Below are positions 47,201 to 58,407 of a DNA stretch of 64,000 bases, piece after piece (within the stretch, counting starts at the first letter, position 1; each line of letters starts with the position of its first letter). The notes beneath the pieces are model-generated. The model was not told the origin of the DNA. It was given only the letters and a program-made list of their open reading frames with translations, and searched no databases. The stretch comes from Tachypleus tridentatus (taxonomy: Eukaryota > Arthropoda > Merostomata > Xiphosura > Limulidae), in NCBI RefSeq assembly GCF_004210375.1, contig NC_134825.1, positions 76,003,558-76,067,557 of the forward strand, given 5' to 3'. Made by a program: the position numbers and the translations under genes.

Positions 47201-50200
47201 CAGTGCATTTGATCCTTCAGCTCTAACACTGATTTCATACCATCTTCTTAATGTGCATATAAATAAAATCATACTACAATATACATTATTTTACAAAACT
47301 TAAGTCATTGTAAGTCAGTTGGAAACATGGTAAAGGAGTGTTATGTCTGAAGACTTAAAGGTAAATTACATGTATCACTTAATTTGTTGAAACTAGCTTT
47401 CATATCTTATCACGACAGAATATAAAATTTACAAAAGTTTCTTTATTTCATTTGAAAATAAGCTGTTTTCAAATACTAGTCCTAACTCAAAACTTTAATA
47501 ACAGCAGAAAATAAGAGTTTGAAAGGTCTTTTAATCCAACAACTTTCAAGTTCACTCCTAATGAAGAAAGGTCTATCTTCTGAAAATATTCTAGTTACTT
47601 TTTTATCAATTTATTTACTTTTAATATCTTATACATTATTTTATTAATATTGACAGCAGTGAGACATTATCTTATCTTGGTTAATTTATAGTGAACTTTT
47701 TAAGCTGCATGTCAACAAATCTTAAAGACAAATTTTCACATGTGAATATTTCTCTCTTCTAGCTGAGTTTCAGCATGCTTAGTTAGTTACGTTTCTTTGC
47801 TTTACCCAAAATGAAAAAGGAAATAAGCTGTTTAAAACTGAAATGAATTGATGTCATGGTTTAAAAACTTCTATATTTCATCATTCCAGCAACTTCAAGC
47901 AAACTTTTCAAAATATTCATAATTTTGTTTTATATTTAGTTAGTTAACATCTTTTTAAACAGAATGTGAAAGGTTGTAAACTTGTATTTATCCTCTATTC
48001 TAGATAAAGGTTATATATCTGCAGTTATTTAGCAGAGCCACATGCTTGCTTGACCCTGTTACTGCATAATTCCTCTGGGATGTGGGTTACACACAAGTTA
48101 TTAAGAGCTTAAGGTTTATCTTTTTGGAACTTTAACAAGAATTCCCTGATGCAGGTAGTCTAGGATCTTTTGCCCTTACTTGCTCTCTGGTTCCAATGGT
48201 CAAAGTAGCTCTAAGTACACTTGGAAGCTAGCAAGCTTGAGAAAAACCCAGGACAACATTTTCCCTTTTTTTTTTTCCCAAGATTTTTATTTGTGTTGTA
48301 TATGTTTGTACTCATTTGATTTATTTCTCTGCAAACATTTCCTGAATCAGAAGTGTATTGGTGATACTTACAACCTACTTGTAGGACATTATATATATAT
48401 ACCATGTAAGAGCACAATTTTAACCCTTAATAGTGCAATAAATATTGGTCATGTAAGATTATTGTGTATAAAAATTGGTATAAGCTTATAGTAAATTTTT
48501 TCCAAGTTTTTTAGCATTAAACTGTGTTTCTGAATATATATATTTTTTTTCTATTACAATTGAAAAATGAAATCAAACAAAATTCAATGAGCTTTAACAT
48601 GAAACAAAAAATTATAAATATTTTATCCAGGTGAGTTGTAGACAGACTTTTCTTACCATGAGACTGAGTAATATTTATATTTTGAAATTTTCCATTTTCA
48701 ACAGTTTTCATTCCTCCTTTCAAGTCTTCTGTGTTCTGTGACAGGTTATTTATATTGAGCAGATTTTTACTAAATCCTGGAATGAAGAAGCACACTTTTC
48801 ATTAAAATTAACACAAATAACAAATTTAATATGAAGAAATAAAGTACACAGAACATTTCTCAAAAAGAATAAAATGAAATAATTTAGGATTTCTCTTCCT
48901 TCCACTAATTTGTATTTATGACTAAAATACAGGGTGTTCAGAAAGTCACTGTGCAGTTTTGTCTGTTAATAAATATAAAAGTGCACAGTGACTTTCCGAA
49001 CACCCTGTATATAACATTTCAGGCAAGTTATGAAGAGCTTTCTGTTTCACCTTCTTAAACAAATTTTAAAGTGATCAGAAATATTGCACTTAAATTATTA
49101 ATAGTTACATCTGTTTAAGAGCTATTCTATGAAAGCACATTTTTCTACTAACAATCATGTTCTATTACAGAGCAGTTTCTCTTATACAGCTGAAAATTTA
49201 AAATGAAAGTAATAACCTTCAAACAGGTTATTACAAATTCAGTTATATATTTTCCATATACCAAGTAAAATAAACTATCTAAAAAAACTAAAATTTAATT
49301 TAATTTTAGTATTCTGCAGTGTTATTTAAAGTTTATTTAATAGCAGTATACTATATAATCACAACTGAAATCTCAGAAAGTCCATCACTAAAATGAAGAC
49401 AGTATTGGAAACAGTCAGTGTAATAATATTAAAATGTTCCAAAATGATCAGTGAAGTCTTTATAAACATCTGTACTACCACATGACAAAAAACTTTGGAA
49501 ACGAAGATGACCTAAGAAGGTTGAACACCTTCTGTTCTCCCATTTCCAGAAATTCTCTTCCCTAGTTATTTCCTGCCTTTTCCGTTCCCTTCATCTAGAC
49601 CATCCACCATGTTCCTTTGTTCTGCCAGATTGAAATTTCCATTTTGTTCTTTGTGCCCCATCTAGTTCTCACTTTGAACCCATTACAATGTGTTTTGTGT
49701 AGCAATTTTCCCTCATGACTTATTACCTCCCTTCCTGGCATGGGTAACTGTTGTTATGATATTTGTGTCACAAATGTTCCCAGCATCAATTACCATTTGT
49801 CATATATTATCTGCTATCTATACTGGGCCTTCCTTTCTAGGACATCCTCTGCTCTGGAAGGTTTGTTAGCCTATTACTCTAATTCCTAACTTTCCTTTTT
49901 CTCACTTGTACTCCTGCACAGATCTGAATCATCTACATTATCTAGTTCATTCTCTTTTGTGTTCTATGTCTCATACTGACTCTTTTCATGGTTCTTGTTC
50001 CTGTCTATTTGTTCCATGAATTTCCTCTGTTTCTCATAATTTTTCATGTATTACGTTCACCGATTGGGTTTGTCAAGTCATATGGCTGGTGGATTCGGCA
50101 TGTTCCTCGAAGATTACCATCTATGTAATATTTCTTTCCACTAAATTCCTCATCAATACATGTCTTTAGCTGCTCAATACTGCTGTATCTCTTGATGACA

Positions 50201-52524
50201 AGAAACTCACTTGAAGTAAAAAATATATTCTTAAGGCAGCTTGTATGGGTATTAGAACGTTAACTAAAATAAAGTACAGAACAACATTTCAACCTTCTAA
50301 GGTCATCTTCAGGTTAACAAAGAGAGTTTGCAACTGACCGTTGCTGGGCACATATCTTAGGGACGAGTGTAAACTGATACAAGATTGTAGGGGTGTTGCA
50401 GTTAGATGGTAGGTTATTAATTAGTATGGGTATAAAGGTGTTCCTTTATATTTGTTTAATTTTGGTTTGAGTTGTTGTATAAGTAGGGCTTCTTTGATTT
50501 TGTATTTATGTATGTTTGTTTCCCTACTTAGTATCTGGGCATTTTCTACAGTTATGTTGTGTTTATTTGATTTGCAGTGTTTAAAAATGTGTGAGTTTTT
50601 TTTTGTTCTCTGAATCTGGTTTCCATTTTTCTGCTTGTTTCTCCAATATAGAAGTCACGGCAGTTATTGCATTATCTTTTATAAATAATGTTGGTGTTGT
50701 GTTTGTTAGTGTAGTTTTTACATAGTATGGAATTTAAGTTTTGTACTTGGTTTTTGAATAAATTTGGTGTTTACTGAAATGTTGTGTTTTGTTACAAGTT
50801 TTTTCCAAAGCTGGTTATATTTTTGCTGATGTCTGGAAATATATGGTATGTAGCAGTGTAAGGTTTTGTAGTTTATTGTATCTCAGGATTTATTTTTGTT
50901 TGTGTTGTTGATCTAGATGTGTGTGTGTATGAAAATTTGGAGAAAATTTGTTAATGTTGATGAATTGTTTTATTTTGTTGATTTCATTGTTAATTTTATC
51001 AGGTGAGCATAGTTTTGTAGTTGTGTGTTTTTTTTTTTTTTTAATATGTTGAGTTTTTGTTTTGTTTCATGTGCTGAATCCCAAGGAATGTATAGTCCAA
51101 TATGGCTGATTTTTCTGTGGATTTCTGTTTTGAATTGTGTATCAGTTCTAGTGATCTTGAAGTTCAGAAATGCTATCTAGTTAGTTTTTTTGTGTTCACA
51201 GGTGAAATTAATGTGGAGTCAATGTGGTTGAAAAAACTAAGTGTGTGTTCTGTAGATGTGAATCCAGCAACTGTATCATTAACATATCTGTACCAGTATA
51301 GTGGTGGGTGTAAGGCTGAATTTATTGTTTGAGATACAATATGTGTCATGAAAATGTTGGTTAGAACTGGCGACACAGAATTGGCTACATTTAAGCCATT
51401 TATTTATAGGTTGTTTTTGTTATTAAACATAAAGTTAGTTTTGGTGGTAGTGAATTCTATACAAGTTGCTAATTGGTTGCTGGGGATGTGTATCAGTGGG
51501 TTGGAGTGTTAGATATAAAGTTCTAAAGCTATCTTGCATGCTTTGGTAGTTGAGACTTCTGTGAAGAGGGAGATTACATCAAAACTGGCCATTAAGACTA
51601 TGGTTTAGTCAATCAACTTTACATTTATTCATTTATTCTAATGGTCATTTGCAAACTCTCTTTGTTAACCTGATGATGACCTAAGAAGGTCAAAACATTT
51701 TTCTGCACTTTATTTTATTTAATTAATGTTCTACGCCCACATCAGCTGTCTTGAGAATACATAATAAAAAATAAACAATATTTGGCTAAACATAATAGAC
51801 AAACTCACTTAAACTAAAGCCTGTGCTTCTGCAACAGATATTGTTAAACTTAAGACCAGGGAAATAGTGTCATAAACATTGTCGACTTATGGCAGGAATT
51901 TTATCATCTGTCATATTAAATCTGGAATTCATATAAACAAAATGGAGTCAGAAAAAAAAAACATTTCTAAAACAAATGAGTATAAACAAAGGAAATCAAA
52001 CATAAGATGTTGAAACTGATATAAGTAGGTTATCAAGGAATGTTTTCTAATAGATGACATCTTGTGTACAATTTTAACTAGCTATTTTATGTTTTTATTT
52101 GGTATACTTGTATACAGAACTTCTCATAAAAGTCACAATTTATAAATGTCAATGCATTTAAATGTTTTCTGTTTCTATTTCTTTATTTCTCTTACCATTA
52201 AAAATTCTTTTGTGTTTTATTATGAAATCCAGCTTATAACATACCACAACAATAATTACCAAGATTGAAGACCATTAGAAATAAAGGAATAATTCATCTA
52301 CTTAAATATAGAGCTTAGTATAAATATTATTTTTATATCCCTTTCTTTTCATGAGGAATCTTTACCTTTACTTAGAGCAGAATATGGAATTATAATAAGG
52401 AATATATTTTACCTTCCATTCCAAGTCCGTAAGCTGATTTGTACATAGTCAAGAGTGACTCGGTTCGATCCAAAGAAGGCATTGAAGATGAATATAAAAG
52501 TGGTTCACTTATCTTTTTAAAAGT
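41125..52524 (-). CDS. Unidentified host gene, 3' five coding exons
   Basis: Exons 52413-52524, 48657-48776, 43854-44033, 42372-42490 and 41125-41244 all have GT/AG borders. Their phases chain perfectly (0/1, 1/1, 1/1, 1/0, 0/stop), giving about 216 residues ending at TGA 41125-41127. No membrane segment or classic catalytic motif is visible. The protein is Ser/Thr/Asn-rich with a helix-prone segment (LTQEQFAELVTSLNTLYEQ) and an acidic tail CEEDEEDDDFNWDKLL. The LTQEQ segment faintly recalls the NVTEEQ..F..AL..LH patch of Jun proteins, but no basic-zipper is seen, so I do not name it. The 5' exons must lie at higher coordinates, possibly in the 55.2-55.7 kb gap. Mitofusin exons further upstream end in a different phase. 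Confidence 0.78.
41282..41486. mobile_element. Penelope-type terminal-repeat foldback with hammerhead-like cores
   Basis: Arms 41282-41353 and 41367-41440 are near-complementary (GGTAGAGAAAGCACTAGTGG against its reverse complement). The right copy reads CCTGACGATGACTGAAGAAG GTTGAAA. It is followed by 'TCTCTGCAAGTGGGTTTTCTC', also seen at 27990. The foldback begins 38 bp inside the last intron of the unidentified gene. Confidence 0.75.
42372..42490 (-). CDS. Unidentified gene, penultimate exon
   Basis: TTTGTTAG acceptor, donor GAG|GTATTT. Reads LLGEHNQVPVTQFVPKDNV then a Ser-rich stretch ending CISISE. Phases match both neighbours. Confidence 0.8.
43854..44033 (-). CDS. Unidentified gene, internal exon with LTQEQF segment
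   Basis: TTTTATAG acceptor, donor TG|GTAAGT. 59 codons: VLESMKMMEPVFWG, LTQEQFAELVTSLNTLYEQ and PGVPAGILVTGTS. This is the most conserved-looking part of the gene and the best query for identifying it. Confidence 0.82.
44034..48656. other. Large intron of the unidentified gene; no element recognised except a SINE C fragment
   Basis: AT-rich. 45350-46430 is less AT-rich and has modest open frames on both strands that I cannot assign. A short SINE C-like piece lies at 45575-45690. Confidence 0.5.
45575..45690 (+). mobile_element. SINE family C fragment, old
   Basis: CCCCATGGTTCAGCAGTAAA, a decayed B box, 'TGGTAAGCACAGCAGACATG' and 'TGTAGCTTTTTTCTTGATTAC' follow the order of the copy at 19951. 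Confidence 0.55.
48657..48776 (-). CDS. Unidentified gene, internal exon
   Basis: ATTCCAG acceptor, donor CATG|GTAAGA. 39 codons rich in Asn (FSKNLLNINNLSQNTEDL). Phase 1 on both sides. Confidence 0.78.
48930..49007. mobile_element. 78-bp miniature mariner-like element (MITE)
   Basis: Nearly the whole element is terminal inverted repeat: CAGGGTGTTCAGAAAGTCAC at the left and GTGACTTTCCGAACACCCTG at the right. It is flanked by TA on both sides. The unpaired centre is only about 20 bases. Confidence 0.88.
49494..49560 (+). mobile_element. Penelope-type terminal fragment
   Basis: GAAACGAAGATGACCTAAGA then 'AGGTTGAACACCTTCTGTTC' resembles the hammerhead-like segment of the element at 50199-51780. 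Confidence 0.55.
50245..50325 (-). ncRNA. Hammerhead-ribozyme-like motif, Penelope left end
   Basis: Minus strand reads CTGAAGA, then a pairable GACCTT/AAGGTT stem, GAAA, then ATGTT pairing with a downstream AACGT. Order and spacing follow the hammerhead core (CUGANGA..GAAA..stem III). One extra base follows CUGANGA and I cannot show a stem I, so activity is doubtful. Confidence 0.4.
51668..51745 (+). ncRNA. Hammerhead-ribozyme-like motif, Penelope right end
   Basis: CTGATGA is followed by TGACC/GGTCA with a six-base loop, then AAAACATT and a downstream AATGTT. It is a sister of the left-end motif, in opposite orientation. Confidence 0.4.
52413..52524 (-). CDS. Unidentified gene, most 5' exon seen
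   Basis: ATTTACAG acceptor, donor GAAG|GTAAAA. 37 codons plus one base: TFKKISEPLLYSSSMPSLDR then TESLLTMYKSAYGLGME. The clear acceptor means at least one more exon lies upstream. Confidence 0.78.
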
Positions 52525-52589
52525 CTGTAAATAACAACCACAATTAGTAAAAATATTACCAAAAACAATTTATTTATCCATTTTGTTGA

Positions 52590-52775
52590 ATTTCATGCAA
52601 AGCTACTCCACATTTATCTGCACTAGTTATCCTTCATTTTGAAGTGATAACTAAAGGTGATGGTAGCTATTCAACACCATGTACCACCAAATCTTGAGCT
52701 GCTCTTCACCAATGAAGAGTGGGATGGACCAGACATTATACCTTCATGGCCAAAAGGGCAAACATGTTAAACAAC
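52590..52775 (-). mobile_element. SINE family A, strongly diverged
   Basis: ATGCAAAGCTACTCCACATT, 'CTTGAGCTGCTCTTCACCAA', 'GAAGAGTGGGATGGACCAGA' and 'AAAGGGCAAACATGTT' follow the order of a reverse family A copy. Confidence 0.7.
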
Positions 52776-54229
52776 AAATTTCAATCCTACAACTACAAAT
52801 TAAGATGAAACCTAGCTATTATAAGAAAAACACACAAAATCAATGGTGTAAGATGAAATATTGGCCCAAAAAGTTATGGTTAGATCAAGATAACACACTA
52901 AAATACATGTCAAATGCATAACAATGTTTTTAAGAACCACAAAAAATCAAACTGTTTATAGCTTCTTGCTGCACATTAATGATATTAGTTGACTGGATAA
53001 ACTCACATCTGTTTATTTAATCCAATTAAATATAATCTTAGAATCCTTCACTGTTCACATACAGTGAAGGGTCTGTGTAAAATATATGAAGATGTGTGTT
53101 CTGAAAATGACTCACCATCCTTCTCAAAATTTTTCAAAAATGGGAATAATGTGTTTGAAAATAGAATGTGTAATTCTGACCATCAGAATGATTATGAGCA
53201 ATGATCGAAAAGTAGTTCTAAAGGCAACATCAGATTTGAGTCATTTTATGAAGTCAGTTTAGCCCTTGGTAGTTTAGTGATTCATACAGCAACATGTAAA
53301 TTTATTAGAATATTATATTTCTCCTGTGGCTTTGGCTTGTGTCTATTTATAAAATCTTTTGGAGTTTTAAGTGTTGAAAAAGCATCAACATACACAAATT
53401 TTTTATTTTCCTCACTTTGTTCAAAACTAATTGGCTACACCTAAGTTGAGAACAACACATTGTTGTAAATTAGCAAGTACAGTAGAATTTTGTGAGTTGC
53501 TCAAGATAAGTTATCTAAATACTTGGTAGTGTAGTACTGTCACATGTAATTCACTGTACCAATCATTACTGACAAAACTGAGACTTTCAGAATCTATATT
53601 CTTCATCCACGCATTACATGTAGACCAGTGTTACAGGCAAACTGAACTTCAGGTCCCATACACACAAGAATTTATCAAGATATGCAAGACGTAACCTCCC
53701 ATATACTGAACATACACTTCAAACTGTCCCATACTCAAGGCAAGCAAAACAACTTCACTTCAATTTCTGTGCCACAACAAACTTAATGGCATACAGTTTG
53801 CACGCAACTGTTAATCAATTTCTAACAGGTTTCATAAATGATAATAAATTTCACATGCCACTTGAAAGTACCATGTGATTAATCCTTTCACCTCAGATAG
53901 GTCAAGTGTCACAATCTTTTGCAATTACATTCAAAATTGAATTAAACTACTTTATTATCAATATATATATAAAACTTGACATCAGAATGTAGATACTAAA
54001 TCAATTTTTATTATTTAAGTTTCAAGTTGTTAATTTTATAAGGAAATATTTTAAAACAAATTCTCAATCTCCTAGTATTGTAACTGCAACATGTATAAAT
54101 ATTCTTTTCTCTCTTCTCTAATTTTACCACCCCTTCAAGAAGTACACAATTTCATGTAAATTATACTCATTACAATTTTTTAATCATTCAGGCAAAGCAT
54201 AGTTTGCATAGCCTTTAATATTATTTAGT

Positions 54230-54962
54230 TACAGAGCTACAAAACAGAAACTCAGACCCCTCTTTCTATGTTACAGAGCTACAAAAGAAACTCAGACCCC
54301 TCTTTCTATGTTACAGAGCTACAAACAGAAACTCAGACCCCTCTTTCTATGTTACAGCTACAAAACAGAAACTCAGACCCCTCTTTCTATGCTGTGAGCT
54401 ACAAAACAGAAACTCAGGACCCCTCTTCTATGTTACAGAGCTACAAACAGAAACTCAGACCCCCTTTCTATGTTACAGAGCTCACAAAAAGAAACTCAGA
54501 CTCTCTTTCTTTCTATGTTACAGAGCTACAAACAGAACTCAGACCCCTCTTTCTATGTTACAGAGCTACAAACAGAAACTCAGACCCCTCTTTCTATGTT
54601 ACAGAGCTACAAAACAGAAACCAGACCCCTCTTTCTGTTACAGAGCTACAAAACAGAAACTCAGACCCCTCTTTCTATGTTACAGACAAAACAGAAACTC
54701 AGACCCTCTTTCTATGTTACAGAGCTACAAAACAGAAACTCAGGACCCTCTTTCTATGTTACAGAGTTACAAACAGAAACTCAGACCCTCTTTCTATGTT
54801 ACAGAGCTACAAAATGAAACTCAGACCTCTTTCTATGTTACAGAGCTACAAACAGAAACTCAGACCCCTCTTTCTATGTTACAGAGCTACAAAAAAACAG
54901 AAACTCAGACCCCCTCTTTCTATGTTACAGAGCTACAAACAGAAATCAGACCCCTCTTTCTC
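54230..54962. repeat. 41-42 bp minisatellite, about 18 copies
   Basis: Units of TTACAGAGCTACAAAACAGA then 'AACTCAGACCCCTCTTTCTATG' repeat with many 1-3 base length changes. The three long open frames across it (e.g. 54268-55044) are repeat artefacts: the period is not a multiple of three and all frames give shifted versions of the same peptide. Confidence 0.96.
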
Positions 54963-55167
54963 TGCCCATCTGTCACATCCTATCTTTCAAAACATCCTAG
55001 TAGTTCCCTCCTATTTAGTGGAATTGCTGGACAAGACTCACTGAGACAATTCTCAGAACCAAAGTACCCACAAGAAATGACTTGACTTCCAAAATTTAGC
55101 AAAGCTAAGGAGTCTGGCCCTCCATGACCTAGACCTGAGAACATTGTCCCTGACACTTAGATGCCCA

Positions 55168-55667
55168 NNNNNNNNNNNNNNNNNNNNNNNNNNNNNNNNN
55201 NNNNNNNNNNNNNNNNNNNNNNNNNNNNNNNNNNNNNNNNNNNNNNNNNNNNNNNNNNNNNNNNNNNNNNNNNNNNNNNNNNNNNNNNNNNNNNNNNNNN
55301 NNNNNNNNNNNNNNNNNNNNNNNNNNNNNNNNNNNNNNNNNNNNNNNNNNNNNNNNNNNNNNNNNNNNNNNNNNNNNNNNNNNNNNNNNNNNNNNNNNNN
55401 NNNNNNNNNNNNNNNNNNNNNNNNNNNNNNNNNNNNNNNNNNNNNNNNNNNNNNNNNNNNNNNNNNNNNNNNNNNNNNNNNNNNNNNNNNNNNNNNNNNN
55501 NNNNNNNNNNNNNNNNNNNNNNNNNNNNNNNNNNNNNNNNNNNNNNNNNNNNNNNNNNNNNNNNNNNNNNNNNNNNNNNNNNNNNNNNNNNNNNNNNNNN
55601 NNNNNNNNNNNNNNNNNNNNNNNNNNNNNNNNNNNNNNNNNNNNNNNNNNNNNNNNNNNNNNNNNNN
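55168..55667. other. Assembly gap (500 N)
   Basis: Exactly 500 Ns, a conventional length for a gap of unknown size. It follows the minisatellite closely and lies between the mitofusin exons and the unidentified gene. Confidence 0.98.
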
Positions 55668-55835
55668 TTTGTGAAAATTGTCTTTAGTGAAATAACTGCT
55701 TCCTTATGTAAAGTAGTAGGTTACTATTATTCATATTCTTGCATTTTCCTGAACTATAATACTGCTAGCTGCAAGTGTGAAAATGTTTATGTTGTACCTG
55801 TTTATTTCACTGTCTGTTTTTTTCAGCTGTGCCCA

Positions 55836-56010
55836 AACCACTTTAGGGCTACCTGTGGTAGCCATCCCTAATTTTGAGTGAAAGACCAGACAGAAAAGCA
55901 GCTAGGTAACATCGTCTACCAATTCTTCATTAATAAATGTCAAAAGTGATTGTCATATTATAATGACCCCACTGTAGAAAAGAGCAAGCACATTCAGATA
56001 CAGAATTTGA
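55836..56010 (-). mobile_element. SINE family A, strongly diverged
   Basis: TAGGGCTACCTGTGGTAGCC, 'ATCCCTAATTTTGAGTG' and 'TCATATTATAATGACCCCAC' follow the reverse family A order. Confidence 0.65.
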
Positions 56011-56189
56011 TCCTGTGGCCCAAGGGTGTGCGATTAAAGTGCCTGAGTTTTACATCAGACAGTAATAGATGTTGAGGTGCATGTTGTATGATACACAATG
56101 ATACACTTCAACAACAAGTAAGCTCTGCAAAAAAATAAGTCACCATCTTTCTTCTGTAACTTTCTTAAAAACATCTATTGGGTTTGCTT

Positions 56190-56456
56190 TGGTTTGGCTT
56201 GAATTTCGCGCACAACTACACCAGGATATCTATGATAGTTGTCCTAATTTTGCAGTGGAAGACTAGAGGGAAGGCAGCTAGTCATCACCACCCACTACCA
56301 GCTCTTGGGCTACTCTTTTACCAACAAATAGTGGGATTGACTGTTACAATTTAATGCTCCCACAGCTGAAAAGGCAAGCGTGTTTGGTGTGACGGGGATT
56401 CGAACCCACAACCTTTGGATTATGAGTCGAGTATCTTAAGCAATACTTGGCCTGGC
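56190..56456 (-). mobile_element. SINE family A copy
   Basis: TTGAATTTCGCGCACAACTA tail side, 'GGGCTACTCTTTTACCAACA', B-box complement GGGGATTCGAACCC and head end 'CTTGGCCTGGC'. Moderately diverged. Confidence 0.9.
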
Positions 56457-57129
56457 AGATATTTTAAAATGTGGTTTTTCTGTTGTTTACAAATATTTAG
56501 CTCAACTTAGTATAATAAGATGAAAAATTAACATTTTATACATAGAAAGTGAACATATCAAGAGTTCCAAGTAATTTTTCTCCAAACATGACCTACAAAC
56601 TTGAAAGAAGAATGTGAAAATAGATAAATTAACCTATAATTTATTTATACCTGGAAGGCTAGAGTACCTCAAGAAGTATTCCAATTATAAATTTAAAAAG
56701 TTCTGTAAAAGTCTGCAGTTACTTGGAAGATTAAGAATTTTTTCTTTAAGGTTTCATTTTAAAATAGAGGAATTAAAGCTTAAATAATACAATACTTTGA
56801 AATACAATGTAAATGTTGATGCTAATTTCCCTGGCATTCATTGATTGTAAGATTGGTTAATTGAATTGTGAATGTAAAAAAATGAAATTTTAAGAGGTGC
56901 ATAGAACAGGAGTGCCCATAACCACAGAATTAAGATGTTTTTATTGCATACAGAAAATAAACAGATTTGCTGTAACAGCATATAGCATAACGAAATTGTT
57001 AAAAATACACTTACATTTCTAATGTGATATACAAAAAACGTAGACAATAATTTATACCAGAAAAATTGAGTGCACTACTGAAATGAAGAAATAATTTAAA
57101 AAATCATGTCCATACCTTTTAATTCACAC

Positions 57130-57347
57130 TAAGAACCAAATTATCTGGATGGAAAGGTCTTTCAAACTCATTAACAAGAATGTTTAACCGATGGATCTCT
57201 TCATTTAATGCTTTTGCTACCTGTTGTTCAACTTTGTGTACTAAATGCCCAATATGGTGTTTTACTTCATCAGTTAATAAGTGCAGCTGTTGCTGGGTAA
57301 ACTCTAATTTATCTTTATGCTCTTTTCTCATTTCCATTTTTTCCTTT
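57130..57347 (-). CDS. Mfn: Mitofusin internal exon (HR1 / membrane-proximal helical region)
   Basis: Mitofusins are dynamin-related GTPases of the outer mitochondrial membrane that tether and fuse mitochondria. This exon reads MEMRKEHKDKLEFTQQQLHL, then VKHHIGHLVHKVEQQVAKAL and NEEIHRLNILVNEFERPFHP. It aligns with MFN1/MFN2 (e.g. EEIRRLSVLVDDY..FHPSPVVLK). Acceptor TTAACAG at 57348. Phase joins the upstream exon exactly. The frame meets TAA at 57119-57121. I place the donor at CTTA|GTGTGA (57129-57128), because splicing there would supply the Lys seen in homologues. A GTATGG donor just past the stop is the alternative. Downstream exons were not found. Confidence 0.93.
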
Positions 57348-58407
57348 CTGTTAACAATATACTTAATTATAATTCATACAATTCAAAGTATTTATAATAT
57401 TATAGACAGCTTCTTTCAAATATTAATTCCATAATGTTTTTACAACTGAGTGAATAAAAAAAAGTTCAAGATTTGATTTCTAAACTAGTTTAGATAACAT
57501 TAGGAAAAACAAATATACATACATTAAAATCATAAGTGTTCTTTACATGAAATGAATTAATATTTAAGAAGCTAGTATTATATCTCCAATTTCAATGTAA
57601 TTCTTAAAGATATTCTGAAGTAAAAACAATGCATTTAATGATAAGGTTTAGAATATACAATGTTTAGAAACTGAAAACTTAACATTTCATACATTCTTGT
57701 ATTGTACCAATTTATGGTTTAAAATGTCGTGAAACATAAAATCAAGTTTAAACTTCAAATTACCAACTTGTTATTACAACACTGTTGACTACTGGCAGAG
57801 TTCACATGTTGCATCATATTAACCCTTTGAACCTTAGGTTCCCCACACCTTTCAGTACCATGATCCTGCTCCCCCTCCTAACAATTTTTAACCATTCTGG
57901 AAAACATTTATTTTTCATTTGAAAACTAAGAAAATCTTACTAGGCGACTCCCCAAAATGTTATAACACAAATTTTGGGTTCATAGTACAAAACAATGAAT
58001 TGAGTTATTCATAACATTTCTTTAAGCATATCATCACTGATGCTACAAGTTCACTAATTTATCACAACAATTGAACTTTGGAATGATAAGCCTCAAAACA
58101 GTTCTCATTGCCAGATCCCACAGTTTTATCTTATCTGAACCAGGCTTTCAGCATGATGCAGTAACTTGAGTGCAACAGAGTATCTCTACTAATTCATGAC
58201 AGAGTTTTTGAACAAACATATAGAAGGTATGAACACTCCTTCCAGTTTCCTTGTGTGGTTTGTAGCAATTTTATATGACATAAGCATTATAGGTACACCA
58301 GACAAAGATTTTCACCAGAAACTGTCTTGGCCACTTGTAATGGTGCCTGCATCTTTGCAGCTTCATCATCTGATTGTTCTTGTCAGTGGCAATCACGTAG
58401 TTATTAC

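Larger units (their letters stand above)
50199..51780 (-). mobile_element. Penelope-like retroelement with inverted ends, truncated and decayed
   Basis: Minus-strand reverse transcriptase remnants (51150-51610: SFDVISLFTEV, SPVLTNIFMTHIV, YRYVNDTVAGF) are followed by a GIY-YIG endonuclease block (50640-50720: CNNCRDFYIGETSRKMETR). That pairing and order define Penelope-like elements. The ends are inverted copies of one repeat: 50199-50345 (complement strand) and 51640-51780 (plus strand). Both contain TTTGTTAACCTGA(T/A)GATG. It is many times broken and old. It lies in an intron of the unidentified gene. Confidence 0.88.

Noticed and set aside
54268-55085. Long open frames (up to 258 codons) of repeated LQSYK/TETQTP peptides
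   Set aside because: They are translations of the 41-42 bp minisatellite in all three frames; no splice signals or conserved protein.
55144-55871. Two open frames of 176 and 236 codons across the gap
   Set aside because: Almost entirely translated Ns.
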